A stretch of DNA of 57,757 nucleotides, from positions 1 to 57,757 of the forward strand of contig CAIQQB010000119.1 in NCBI GenBank assembly GCA_903873805.1, given 5' to 3'. This DNA comes from an uncultured Opitutia bacterium (GTDB taxonomy: Bacteria > Verrucomicrobiota > Verrucomicrobiia > Opitutales > Opitutaceae). The translations under genes and the position numbers were made by a program. Shown here one piece after another: positions 1-7,507 of this stretch. How positions within the stretch are numbered: position 1 is the stretch's first letter; each line of letters starts with the position of its first letter. The notes under the pieces were generated by a model. The model was not told the DNA's origin. It made no database searches and saw nothing but the letters and a program-made list of their open reading frames with translations.

Positions 1-81
1 CGTGCCATGCGCCCGGAGCCACGTTTCCAAAACTGTTTGCTGTTCGGTCGTCACGCCCAACACCGGCGCAAATTTGCTCAT
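1..81 (-). CDS. Transposase N-terminus, IS630-like (partial, runs off the left edge)
   Basis: Reading leftward from an ATG at 79-81, the frame stays open to base 1 and gives 27 residues beginning MSKFAPVLGVTTEQQTVLET. The segment TTEQQTVLETWLRAHG resembles the helix that opens many IS630-family transposases, where it precedes the first helix-turn-helix. Only the very start is visible, so neither the catalytic residues nor the family can be confirmed. A short inverted repeat lies just upstream at 105-126, which would suit an element end. It could instead be another small helix-turn-helix protein. Confidence 0.5.
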   Translation of the reverse strand, partial: MSKFAPVLGVTTEQQTVLETWLRAHGT

Positions 82-104
82 CCCGCCAGCCTGAAGGCAA
101 AAAA

Positions 105-126
105 CCGATATGTCTAGCTATATCGG
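105..126. repeat. Perfect inverted repeat CCGATAT-N8-ATATCGG
   Basis: Seven-base arms are separated by eight bases containing CTAG. The repeat sits about 25 bases upstream of the partial transposase start and in the only gene-free stretch of the left edge (82-286). It may be part of the terminal sequence of the insertion element or an operator for its transposase. Nothing else is recognisable between 127 and 286. Confidence 0.5.
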
Positions 127-286
127 CATCACAACACTAGGCTCCCCGGCCGAGGTTGCCATAGCAATTTGAAGACCAGCCGGGTTGGGAGGGAGATTTT
201 ACCCTTTCGTGAAGAAGGTGACACAGATGCGACGAAAATAGATGTTTACTCGCGGGCCGGCCTTGCCCAAAACCTCCCGTTCCTGC

Positions 287-362
287 GGGGCAGTAGCTCA
301 GTTGATAGAGCGCGTCGTTCGCAACGACGAGGTCGCCGGTTTGATCCCGGTCTGCTCCACCA
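287..362 (+). tRNA. tRNA-Ala (anticodon CGC)
   Basis: The acceptor stem GGGGCAG pairs with CTGCTCC at 352-358 with one G-U pair. The D-arm GCTCAGTTGATAGAGC, an anticodon stem CGTCG/CGACG with loop TTCGCAA, and a T-arm with loop TTTGATC follow. Anticodon positions 34-36 are CGC, reading GCG (Ala). The discriminator A and CCA (360-362) are encoded. It stands alone; the PIN/TRAM gene converges on it from the right. Confidence 0.96.
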
Positions 363-394
363 GCCTTTTTCCGTCCGGCCGCACCGGCGCACCG

Positions 395-1393
395 CTACTC
401 CACCAGCCGGGCAAAGACCATCTTGCCGCCGGCCGAAGGCAGCACGCTGTTGATCTCCACCACGACCCGCCGCCCGATGCTGGCGCGGCCGTTGTTGACC
501 ACCACCATCGAGCCGTCGTCGAGGTAGCCGACCGCCTGGTCGCCCTCCTTGCCGGGTTTGAGCAATTCCACCTCGATGTGCTCGCCCACCACCAGGTCGG
601 GCCGCAGTGCCTGGGCCAGCGTGTGGAGGTTGAGCCAGGTGACGCCCTGAAATTCGGCCATCTTGGCGAGGTTGTAGTCAGTCGTGAGCAGCTTGGCCCG
701 CATCGACCGGGCGAGAAACACCAGCTTGGAGTCCACATCGGACCGGTGTGCGACCTCGCTCTCATGGATGCGCAGGTCGAGATGCTTGATCTTCCGCAGT
801 TCCCCCAGCACCTCGAGGCCCCGCCGGCCGCGCGCCTGCTTCTGCGGGTCGTTGGAATCCGCCACCGCATTCAGCTCCCGCAGCACGAAACGGGGAATGA
901 CCAGCGCCGCCCCGAGGAAGCCGGACTGGCAGACCCGGGCGATCCGCCCGTCGATCAGGGCGCTCGTGTCGACGACCACGACCGGCACCTCCACCTCGTG
1001 CGGCACGAAGCGCACATAGGGGATGACGAGGTTGAACTCATCCTTGCCGCGCAACGCCACCACGATGCAAAGATAGGGCACGATGATGAAGAGCGCCAGC
1101 CGCACGAGGTAGATCGTCGCCGGATCGCCCTGCTCCAGCAGCGGCGAGATGCCGACCAGGTAGGAAATCAGGGTGCCCACCGCGAGCCCGAAGCTGATCG
1201 CCGACAGGCCGCGAAGGGAAAAGCCCTTCAGCAGCAGGTCCACCAGCACCACCAGCACGCCGATGCTCAGCCCGACAAACAGCGCCAGCGTCCGGTGCCC
1301 GTCCCACTCCCGGATGCTGTAACACAGCAGCCAGCCGGCCGCCGCACAGATGGCGACAAAAACGATGCGGATGGGCAGCAGGGTCTTGTTCAT
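395..1393 (-). CDS. PIN/TRAM-domain membrane protein (YacL-like)
   Basis: This 332-residue protein has four hydrophobic segments in residues 6-115, then a PIN domain starting at VVVDTSALIDGRI (about 138-150). The acidic set expected of a PIN nuclease fold is visible: Asp142, Glu173, Asp219/221 and Asp239 in TTDYNL. A TRAM-like beta domain (GEHIEVELLKPG to the end) closes the protein. The layout matches the conserved bacterial YacL-type PIN/TRAM family, presumed membrane-anchored RNA nucleases of unknown substrate. The open frame extends upstream to 1552, but that part overlaps a separate microprotein ORF; the Met at 1393 sits directly before the first membrane segment and is the better start. 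Confidence 0.88.
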   Translation of the reverse strand: MNKTLLPIRIVFVAICAAAGWLLCYSIREWDGHRTLALFVGLSIGVLVVLVDLLLKGFSLRGLSAISFGLAVGTLISYLVGISPLLEQGDPATIYLVRLALFIIVPYLCIVVALRGKDEFNLVIPYVRFVPHEVEVPVVVVDTSALIDGRIARVCQSGFLGAALVIPRFVLRELNAVADSNDPQKQARGRRGLEVLGELRKIKHLDLRIHESEVAHRSDVDSKLVFLARSMRAKLLTTDYNLAKMAEFQGVTWLNLHTLAQALRPDLVVGEHIEVELLKPGKEGDQAVGYLDDGSMVVVNNGRASIGRRVVVEINSVLPSAGGKMVFARLVE

Positions 1394-1403
1394 GGACCGG
1401 GCC

Positions 1404-1517
1404 TCAGCGCAGGCAGAAGAACAACACCGCCGGCAGGGCCACCAGCACCGCCATGCACCCATACAAAATCCAGATGGCGCGCTCGGCCTTGGTCTTTTCT
1501 GCTTGGCTGGGTTCCAT
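1404..1517 (-). CDS. Predicted 37-residue single-pass membrane microprotein
   Basis: The ORF encodes MEPSQAEKTKAERAIWILYG followed by a continuous hydrophobic stretch (CMAVLVALPAVLFFCL) and a terminal Arg. It ends ten bases before the PIN/TRAM start, on the same strand and in a different frame, so the two could be cotranscribed. The polar, charged N-terminus followed by one clean membrane segment looks like a real microprotein rather than a chance frame. There is no obvious Shine-Dalgarno sequence. No function is recognised; it may partner the four-pass PIN/TRAM protein. Confidence 0.5.
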   Translation of the reverse strand: MEPSQAEKTKAERAIWILYGCMAVLVALPAVLFFCLR

Positions 1518-1545
1518 GTTTCCAGTGCATCGTCGGTGCTTGCCC

Positions 1546-1962
1546 ATGACAATCCAATATTGGCTGGTGAAACAGGAGCCCGAAGCCTACGCGTGGTCCG
1601 ACTTCCTCCGGGACGGACGCGCCGTGTGGGACGGAGTGCGCAACTATCAGGCCCGCAATTTTCTCCGCGCCATGCGCCGCGGCGACCGCGTGCTATTCTA
1701 CGCCAGCGTCACCACCAAGGCCGTCCTCGGCATCGCCGAGGTGACGCGGGCCGCGTTTGCCGACCCGACCGCCGGGGCGGGCGAGGACTGGGTCGCGGTC
1801 GGGCTCCGGCCGGTGCTGACGCTGCCCCGGCCCGTCACCCTGGCGCAGATCAAGGCGGTGCCGGCGCTCGCCCAGCTGGGCTTGCTGCGCCAAAGCCGCC
1901 TGTCGGTGATGCCCCTGCAGCCGGCGGAGTTCGCCGCCATCTCAGTGCTGGGGGGCGCCTGA
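1546..1962 (+). CDS. EVE-domain protein (PUA-like fold)
   Basis: The 138-residue protein begins MTIQYWLVKQEPEAYAWSDF and contains DGVRNYQARNFLRAMRRGDRVLFYAS. These are signatures of the EVE domain (thymocyte nuclear protein 1 / YcaQ-like small proteins), whose aromatic pocket is thought to bind modified bases in nucleic acid. The start at 1546 is chosen because the family begins a few residues before YWLVKxEP; upstream in-frame sequence overlaps the divergent microprotein. The last 21 bases overlap the end of the convergent FGE-like gene. No restriction or defence genes are adjacent, so a housekeeping role is as likely as a defence role. Confidence 0.88.
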   Translation: MTIQYWLVKQEPEAYAWSDFLRDGRAVWDGVRNYQARNFLRAMRRGDRVLFYASVTTKAVLGIAEVTRAAFADPTAGAGEDWVAVGLRPVLTLPRPVTLAQIKAVPALAQLGLLRQSRLSVMPLQPAEFAAISVLGGA

Positions 1963-3696
1963 GGCCGGTGCCGCCGGAAACTCGGCCGGACGCTCGACCA
2001 CAAAGCGAAAGCCGATGAAGCGGGCCCGGTCCGACTTGTCGCGGCGCTCGAGGGGCACCTTGGCCAGCGCGGAGGGGATGTCCTGGTAGCTGCCGCCGGC
2101 CACCTCCGCCTGCAGGCCGGCCTCGTCCGAGGCCAGCCACTCCGCCACGTTGCCAAGCAGGTCGTAATATCCCGCCGGATTGGGCGGAGCGTCACCCACC
2201 GGGTGGGTCATCTCGTGACTGTTGATGCTGCTCCAGGCTCCCGCCTGGCCGGTGGTGCCCAGCGCCGCGAGATATTCCGCTTCGGTCGGGAGCCGCACCG
2301 GGGTGGCCACCAGCCAGGACAGGTGCCGGCAGAAATCCTGCGCATCCCGCCAGTTCACCGAGTCGACCGGCAGCATCCGGCCGGGCGTGCGGCTTGGGTT
2401 CGCCCCCGTCACCATCGCATACAGATCCTGCGGCACCTCCGTCTTCAGCATCCGGAGGGTCGGGGTTCCGGGCAGCGGCAGCGAACCGTCGTAAACCCGC
2501 CGGAACACCTCCTCCAGATCGTTGCAGTGCGCCGCCAGATAACCCAGCTTCTCCTTGAGGGCGACGTCGAGCCGGGTGCTCTTCGGAAAGCTGGTGAACA
2601 GCTTCTCCATCGTCCGGGAGGACTCCGTGATCTTCTGAGCAGCCTCGGTCAGCTGCCGTTTGCGCAGCAATCCCGTGATCGATTGGTCCAGCCCGACAAT
2701 CAGGTCCACCGCGATCACCGATGCGGCGGTCTGCCGCCTCGCCTCCAGGTCGTCCAGCCGGTCCGTGGAGTAAAAGCGGCTGCGCTTGAAGGTCGCGTTG
2801 AGCTGGTTCTGCAGGTTGCGCGCCTGCCCGTAGAGCGCCGCGGCATCGACGGACCGGCCCTGCGCGAGTTCCCGGTCGCCGTCCCCCGTCTTGGCCTTGA
2901 TCTCCTCCGCCAGATCGCCGGCCCGGAGGGAATCAAGCTCATCCTTGATGCTTTCGAGGATGACGGTGTCGGCATAGACGGTCCGGTCATAGTCGTGGTT
3001 GAGCCGGACCTGAAGGTCGCGCGCCTTGATCAGGAGACTCATGGCCTCAGGGGGCCGCAGTTCCGCCGCCGCCTGATGCGCCGCCGTCAGGGTGGCCTGC
3101 AACTCCCGGTAGATCGGCTCCGCCTCGGCGGTCGCCAGCACCTGGACGAGGACGCTTTCGCGCACACTGTTTTTGTAGCGGAGGCTGGCGCCGCTGGAAT
3201 TGATCTCGCGCTGCAGCCGCAGCGCCTCCCGGAGTTTCCCGGCCGCCGTCTGGGGGTCGTGGGCCGCGAGCGCATCCTGGCCCTCCTTCTGCAATTGCTC
3301 GACCTGGCCCATCCGGTCCCGCACCCGGATGCCCTCGAGCTCGCCCTCCAGCCGCTTCAGGCGGTCATTCTGCACATAGTCCGCGACCGGATCGAGCTGA
3401 AGCAGCTGCTTCTGCTTCGCGATCGCCTCGTTGAGCGCGGTCAGCGCCGCGGGGGTGATGCTGTCATCGGTGGCGCCGGCCCGGTAGGTGCGATCGAGGG
3501 TGTCGATTTCAGCCGTGAGCCGGGCCAGGGCCGGATCATTGGTCTTCAGCACGGTCACATTGCCGTCGATCCGCCTCGGCCCCAGCCGGGCCAGATACAG
3601 GTTCCCCGCCACGAGTGCCACCAGCCCCAGCGCGGCAAAAATCCAGCGGCGGAGGCCGATGAGGGTGGCGATAAAGTGCTGGAGACGCTGAAGCAT
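1942..3696 (-). CDS. Membrane-anchored FGE/SUMF1-fold protein, probably non-catalytic
   Basis: About 584 residues from the Met at 3696. A membrane anchor (RRWIFAALGLVALVAGNLYL) lies near the N-terminus and a long, mostly helical charged region follows. The C-terminal 140 residues match the formylglycine-generating-enzyme fold: PVDSVNWRDAQDFCRHLSW, RLPTEAEYLAA, GYYDLLGNVAEWL, then GGSYQ...RFIGFRFV. The GGS-to-R segment lacks the two cysteines used by true sulfatase-modifying enzymes, so the domain probably serves binding or scaffolding. An upstream Met at 3753 is in frame but overlaps the region ahead of tyrA; 3696 puts the anchor near the N-terminus. Confidence 0.8.
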   Translation of the reverse strand: MLQRLQHFIATLIGLRRWIFAALGLVALVAGNLYLARLGPRRIDGNVTVLKTNDPALARLTAEIDTLDRTYRAGATDDSITPAALTALNEAIAKQKQLLQLDPVADYVQNDRLKRLEGELEGIRVRDRMGQVEQLQKEGQDALAAHDPQTAAGKLREALRLQREINSSGASLRYKNSVRESVLVQVLATAEAEPIYRELQATLTAAHQAAAELRPPEAMSLLIKARDLQVRLNHDYDRTVYADTVILESIKDELDSLRAGDLAEEIKAKTGDGDRELAQGRSVDAAALYGQARNLQNQLNATFKRSRFYSTDRLDDLEARRQTAASVIAVDLIVGLDQSITGLLRKRQLTEAAQKITESSRTMEKLFTSFPKSTRLDVALKEKLGYLAAHCNDLEEVFRRVYDGSLPLPGTPTLRMLKTEVPQDLYAMVTGANPSRTPGRMLPVDSVNWRDAQDFCRHLSWLVATPVRLPTEAEYLAALGTTGQAGAWSSINSHEMTHPVGDAPPNPAGYYDLLGNVAEWLASDEAGLQAEVAGGSYQDIPSALAKVPLERRDKSDRARFIGFRFVVERPAEFPAAPASGAPQH

Positions 3697-3812
3697 ATGA
3701 AAGGATGCGAATGGTGCGGAGATTGAAGAAAGGGGGGGACGGATAAAAAGCAATGCGTTCCGGCCCGAGCGATAACCTCGACAACGGGCCGGGATTGGAG
3801 TTTCAAAAAAGT

Positions 3813-4661
3813 GTGACCGACCAACTCGTCATCCTCGCCCCCGGCCTGCTCGGCGGTTCCGTGGCTCGCGCTGCCCGCGCGCGCGGCGCCGCGGGGCGCA
3901 TCACGCTCTGGGCGCGGCGCCCCGAGGTGCGGGCCGCCCTCCGCGGCCAGCCCTGGTGCGACGACGTCGCCGAAACCCCCGAGGAGGCCGTCCGCACCGG
4001 CAGCCTGGTCGTGCTGGCGGCGCCGGTGGAGAAGATCGTGGACCTGGCCCGCCAGATCGCCCCCCACCTGCCGGCGGGCGCCATCGTCACGGACGTCGGC
4101 AGCGTGAAGGCCCGGCTGGTCCACGAATGCCACCGGGCCCGGCGGCCCGGCACCCATTTCGTCGGCGCCCATCCCATGGCCGGCAGCGAAAAGACCGGCT
4201 GGGAGAACGCCACCCCCACCCTGTTCGAAGGGCGCGTCTGCTTTGTCACCCCGCAGCCCGACGACGACCCGGCCGCGGTCGCCGCCGTACAGGATTTCTG
4301 GACCGGGCTGGGCGCCCGGGTGGTCACGCTCCCGGCCGCCGAGCACGACCGGATCGTCGCGCACATCAGCCATCTGCCCCAGGCGCTGGCCACCACCCTC
4401 GCCACGCTGCTGGCGGGCCGCGATCCCGCCTGGCGCGACCTCGCCGGCGGCGGCCTGCGCGACACCACCCGGATCGCAGGCAGCGACCCCGCGATGTGGA
4501 CGGAGATTTTCCAACAGAACCGGGACGAGGTGCTCGCCGCCCTCCAAGCCTACGAGACCGAGCTGGCCGGCCTGCGCACCGCCATCGCCAACCGCGAATG
4601 GCCCGAGGTCCACGCCCGCCTTGAACACGGCCAAGGCTGGCGGGACGGGATGAAAATCTGA
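3813..4661 (+). CDS. tyrA: Prephenate dehydrogenase-family protein (TyrA)
   Basis: NAD(P)-dependent oxidative decarboxylation of prephenate or arogenate on the tyrosine branch. The Rossmann start is VILAPGLLGGSVARAA, in which the first glycine of the usual GxGxxG is Ala. Further motifs are LVVLAAPV, VTDVGSVK, the substrate-site signature FVGAHPMAGSEKTGWENA, and catalytic-region His in AHISHLPQALATTL. I chose the GTG at 3813, which follows GGAG (3797-3800) and gives 282 residues; an ATG at 3753 would add 20 residues of lower-GC3 sequence with no family match. aroA follows 93 bases downstream, so this is an aromatic amino acid block. Confidence 0.88.
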   Translation: MTDQLVILAPGLLGGSVARAARARGAAGRITLWARRPEVRAALRGQPWCDDVAETPEEAVRTGSLVVLAAPVEKIVDLARQIAPHLPAGAIVTDVGSVKARLVHECHRARRPGTHFVGAHPMAGSEKTGWENATPTLFEGRVCFVTPQPDDDPAAVAAVQDFWTGLGARVVTLPAAEHDRIVAHISHLPQALATTLATLLAGRDPAWRDLAGGGLRDTTRIAGSDPAMWTEIFQQNRDEVLAALQAYETELAGLRTAIANREWPEVHARLEHGQGWRDGMKI

Positions 4662-4754
4662 GGTGAGATTTGTCAATGGTTATCGCCTGTCGCGCATTTG
4701 GCCAACGGCCGAATCACATTCCGAAATAGCCCAATGAGCGCTATTCAACAACCC

Positions 4755-6176
4755 ATGAGCAATTTTCCGCCGCTCCTGCCCATCCGGCCGTTCACCCGGC
4801 CCGCGCACGGCACCGTCACCCTGCCCGGCTCAAAGAGCATCACCAACCGCGCGCTCCTGCTCGCCGCGTTCTGCAACGGACCGGTCACGCTCACCGGCGC
4901 GCTCTTCAGCGAGGACACAGAGATCATGGCCGAGGCGCTCCGCCAGCTCGGCTTCGTGATCCAAGAGGACGCGGGGGCGAAGACGATTTGTGTCGGGGGC
5001 CGCGGCGGCGTCATTCCGGCGAAGTCGGCCTCGCTGCACGTCGGCCTCGCCGGCACCGCCGCACGTTTCCTGACCGCCCTTTGCGCCGCCGCCCAGGAGG
5101 GGGTCTTCCAGCTCGACGGTGTACCGCAGATGCGGAAGCGCCCGATGAAGGGCCTGATCGACGCCCTCCGCGCGCTCGGCGCCGACATCCGCTGCCCCGG
5201 AGCGGAAGGGTTCTTTCCGCTTGAAATCCACGCCCGCGGCCTGCGCGGCGGTCCGGTGGAAATCGACGCCAGCGAAAGCAGCCAGATGCTGTCGGCACTG
5301 CTGATGGTGGCGCCGTTCACCGCTAGCGGGGATATTCAGCCCATTCTCCAGAAGCCCGTACGCGAACCCTTCGTCGAAATGACCCGTAAGATGTTGGGGC
5401 GAGGAACGGCTCAGCGCCCTCAATTTGACTTGCTTCCTGACCGCACGGGTACAGCTCCGCCGCTGTTCCCGATCAAGCAAGGTGGACAGGAATATCCAAT
5501 CGAACCTGACGCTACGGCCGCCAGTTACTTTGTCGCGCTTCCGGCAGTGACGGGCGGAAAGCTGGCCCTCCTTAATTTATCACTCCCGAGCGGAGGCACA
5601 CTCCCAATGGACCTGCAGATGGATGGCTTCAAGTTCCTCGAGGTCATGAGCACCGTCGGTCTCACGCCCAATCCGTACTTTCGCCACGGTCGATTTGCCG
5701 GTATCGAGATTGCAGGCGTCTCCAACCTTTCCTGCCGGGGAATCAACAAAGACTTTACCGAATTCTCCGATACTTTTCTCACCCTCGCGGCGATCACGCC
5801 ACTGCTGGAGGGGCCGACGACCATTACCGGCATCGCACACACGCGCAAACAGGAGACCGACCGCGTCGCGGGCATGGTGCGCGAGCTGCGCAAACTAGGC
5901 CAGGAGGTGCACGAACATGAAGACGGGGACGGTCTCACCATCACACCCAGCCGGACGGAAATGAAAAAACGCGCGGAACAGGGTCTCATCGAGATCGAAA
6001 CCTACGGCGACCACCGCTTCGCCATGAGCTTTGCCATCCTCGGATGCCATGACCTGCGCGGCGACGGCTCGCCCTGGCTCGCCATCCGGAATCCCGCCTG
6101 CTGCGCGAAAACCTTTCCTAATTTTTTTGACGTGCTCGAGGAAGTCCGGAATGACTCCCATTCACCCCACCCATGA
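4755..6176 (+). CDS. aroA: 3-phosphoshikimate 1-carboxyvinyltransferase (EPSP synthase)
   Basis: Transfers the enolpyruvyl group of PEP to shikimate-3-phosphate, the penultimate chorismate step. About 473 residues with all hallmark sites: VTLPGSKSITNRALLLAA, GLAGTAARFLTAL, SESSQMLSALLMVAPF, EPDATAASYFVAL, the RKQETDRV loop, GDHRFAMSFAI and NPACCAKTFPNFF. The Met at 4755 is used because the fold begins right after it; ATGs at 4734 and 4698 are alternatives. The middle (about 5320-5800) has visibly lower third-position G+C than the two ends. The stop overlaps the cmk start (ATGA), so translation is probably coupled. Confidence 0.95.
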   Translation: MSNFPPLLPIRPFTRPAHGTVTLPGSKSITNRALLLAAFCNGPVTLTGALFSEDTEIMAEALRQLGFVIQEDAGAKTICVGGRGGVIPAKSASLHVGLAGTAARFLTALCAAAQEGVFQLDGVPQMRKRPMKGLIDALRALGADIRCPGAEGFFPLEIHARGLRGGPVEIDASESSQMLSALLMVAPFTASGDIQPILQKPVREPFVEMTRKMLGRGTAQRPQFDLLPDRTGTAPPLFPIKQGGQEYPIEPDATAASYFVALPAVTGGKLALLNLSLPSGGTLPMDLQMDGFKFLEVMSTVGLTPNPYFRHGRFAGIEIAGVSNLSCRGINKDFTEFSDTFLTLAAITPLLEGPTTITGIAHTRKQETDRVAGMVRELRKLGQEVHEHEDGDGLTITPSRTEMKKRAEQGLIEIETYGDHRFAMSFAILGCHDLRGDGSPWLAIRNPACCAKTFPNFFDVLEEVRNDSHSPHP

Positions 6177-6847
6177 GCCCCACCTCCTTCATCCTCGTCG
6201 CCATCGACGGCGGGGCCGCCTCCGGCAAGTCGTCCACCGCCCGCGCCCTGAGCGAGCGCTTCCACCTGCTGCACGCCGACACCGGCTCCTATTACCGCGC
6301 CCTCTCCGCGCGGCTGCTGCACAGCGGCGTTTCCCCCGCGGCTCCCGCGGCCGTGCGGGCCGAGCTCACCGACCTCCACCTCGGCACCCATTGCTCCGGC
6401 CGCCACGCGCAGCTGACGATCGGCGGCGACCCCGTGCCGGAGGCGGACCTCCGCAGCGACGCCGTCAACGCCGCCGTCTCCCACTTCGCCGCCCTGCCCG
6501 AAGTGCGGGCCGCGCTGCTGCCCTACCAGCGCGGGCTGGCCGACCTCGCGCGCACCCACGGCTTCCAGGGGCTGGTAATGGAAGGCCGCGACATCGGCTC
6601 GGTCATCTTTCCCCACGCCGACCTGCGGATTTTCCTCCACGCGGACCCGGCTGAGCGCGCCCGGCGGCGCGCCCGCGAAGGCCAGCTCGACGCCGTGGCC
6701 GAGCGCGACCGGCTCGACTCCTCACGGGAAAACTCGCCAATGACGTGCCCGGCCGGCGCCGTCGCGATCGACACCTCGCATCTGGCGCTGCCCGCGGTGG
6801 TGGAGCGCATCGCCGCGCTCATCACCTCCCGGCTGCTCGGCGGATGA
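6173..6847 (+). CDS. cmk: Cytidylate kinase
   Basis: Phosphorylates CMP/dCMP in pyrimidine nucleotide recycling. It has 224 residues, the usual size. The P-loop is AIDGGAASGKSSTARAL (residues 10-26), followed by the CMP-binding HADTGSYYRALS, EGRDIGSVIFPHADLRIFL and the LID arginines in DPAERARRRAREG. The C-terminal DSSRENSPM and AVAIDTSHL are also typical. ATGA overlaps at both ends couple it to aroA and plsC. The cmk-plsC pairing is common in bacteria. Confidence 0.95.
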   Translation: MSPTSFILVAIDGGAASGKSSTARALSERFHLLHADTGSYYRALSARLLHSGVSPAAPAAVRAELTDLHLGTHCSGRHAQLTIGGDPVPEADLRSDAVNAAVSHFAALPEVRAALLPYQRGLADLARTHGFQGLVMEGRDIGSVIFPHADLRIFLHADPAERARRRAREGQLDAVAERDRLDSSRENSPMTCPAGAVAIDTSHLALPAVVERIAALITSRLLGG

Positions 6848-7500
6848 ACCCGCCCGCCGCACCGGCCGGCATGGGGTTCGTCTACGGCCTCTGCCACCAC
6901 GCCCTGGGCGCACTCCACGGGATGCTGTTCCCCGGCGAAATCACCGGGGTGGGCCACCTCCCCCGGCGCGGGCCGTTTCTCATCGCGGCGAACCACGCCA
7001 GTTTCCTCGATCCGCCGTTCATCGGCTGCCATGTGCCGCGGCAGATGGCGTTCTTCGCCCGCAAGTCGCTCTGGAAGGGCGGCGCGGCCAGCTGGTGGCT
7101 CGACACCGTCGGCTGCATCCCCGTGGACCGCGACGGCTCGGACGTCGCAGCGATCAAAAATGTGCTGCGCGCCCTGCAGGCCGGCCGGCCGCTGGTGCTG
7201 TTCCCCGAGGGGACCCGCTCGCCGGACGGCACCCTGCAGCCGCCCAAGGCCGGCGTCGGCCTGATCGCCTGCCGCGCGCAGGTGCCGGTGGTGCCCGCCC
7301 GGATCTTCAACTCCCATCTCGCGCTGGGCCGCAGCGGACCGCCGCGATTCGGCACGTCCGTCGCCATCGTCTACGGACCGCCGCTGGCTCCCGCCGATTT
7401 CGACGACCCCGCGGACGGCAAGGAGCGCTACGCCCGCGCCAGCGAACGGATCATGGCGGCGATCGCCGCGCTGCACCGGCCGGCCGGCCGCGTGCTCTGA
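6844..7500 (+). CDS. plsC: 1-acyl-sn-glycerol-3-phosphate acyltransferase
   Basis: Acylates lysophosphatidate in phospholipid synthesis at the inner membrane. In 218 residues it shows the NHASFLD catalytic box (50-56, the H-x4-D pair), the GCIPVDRDGSD segment, the substrate box FPEGTRSPDG (120-129) and VPVVPARI. The start at 6844 overlaps the cmk stop by ATGA. The plsC stop is only 8 bases from the end of the convergent giant gene. Confidence 0.92.
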   Translation: MNPPAAPAGMGFVYGLCHHALGALHGMLFPGEITGVGHLPRRGPFLIAANHASFLDPPFIGCHVPRQMAFFARKSLWKGGAASWWLDTVGCIPVDRDGSDVAAIKNVLRALQAGRPLVLFPEGTRSPDGTLQPPKAGVGLIACRAQVPVVPARIFNSHLALGRSGPPRFGTSVAIVYGPPLAPADFDDPADGKERYARASERIMAAIAALHRPAGRVL

Positions 7501-7507
7501 GTGCGGC

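Noticed and set aside
1546..1962. EVE-domain protein as part of a defence island
   Set aside because: Neighbours are tRNA, metabolic and envelope genes; no restriction, nuclease or helicase genes are near.
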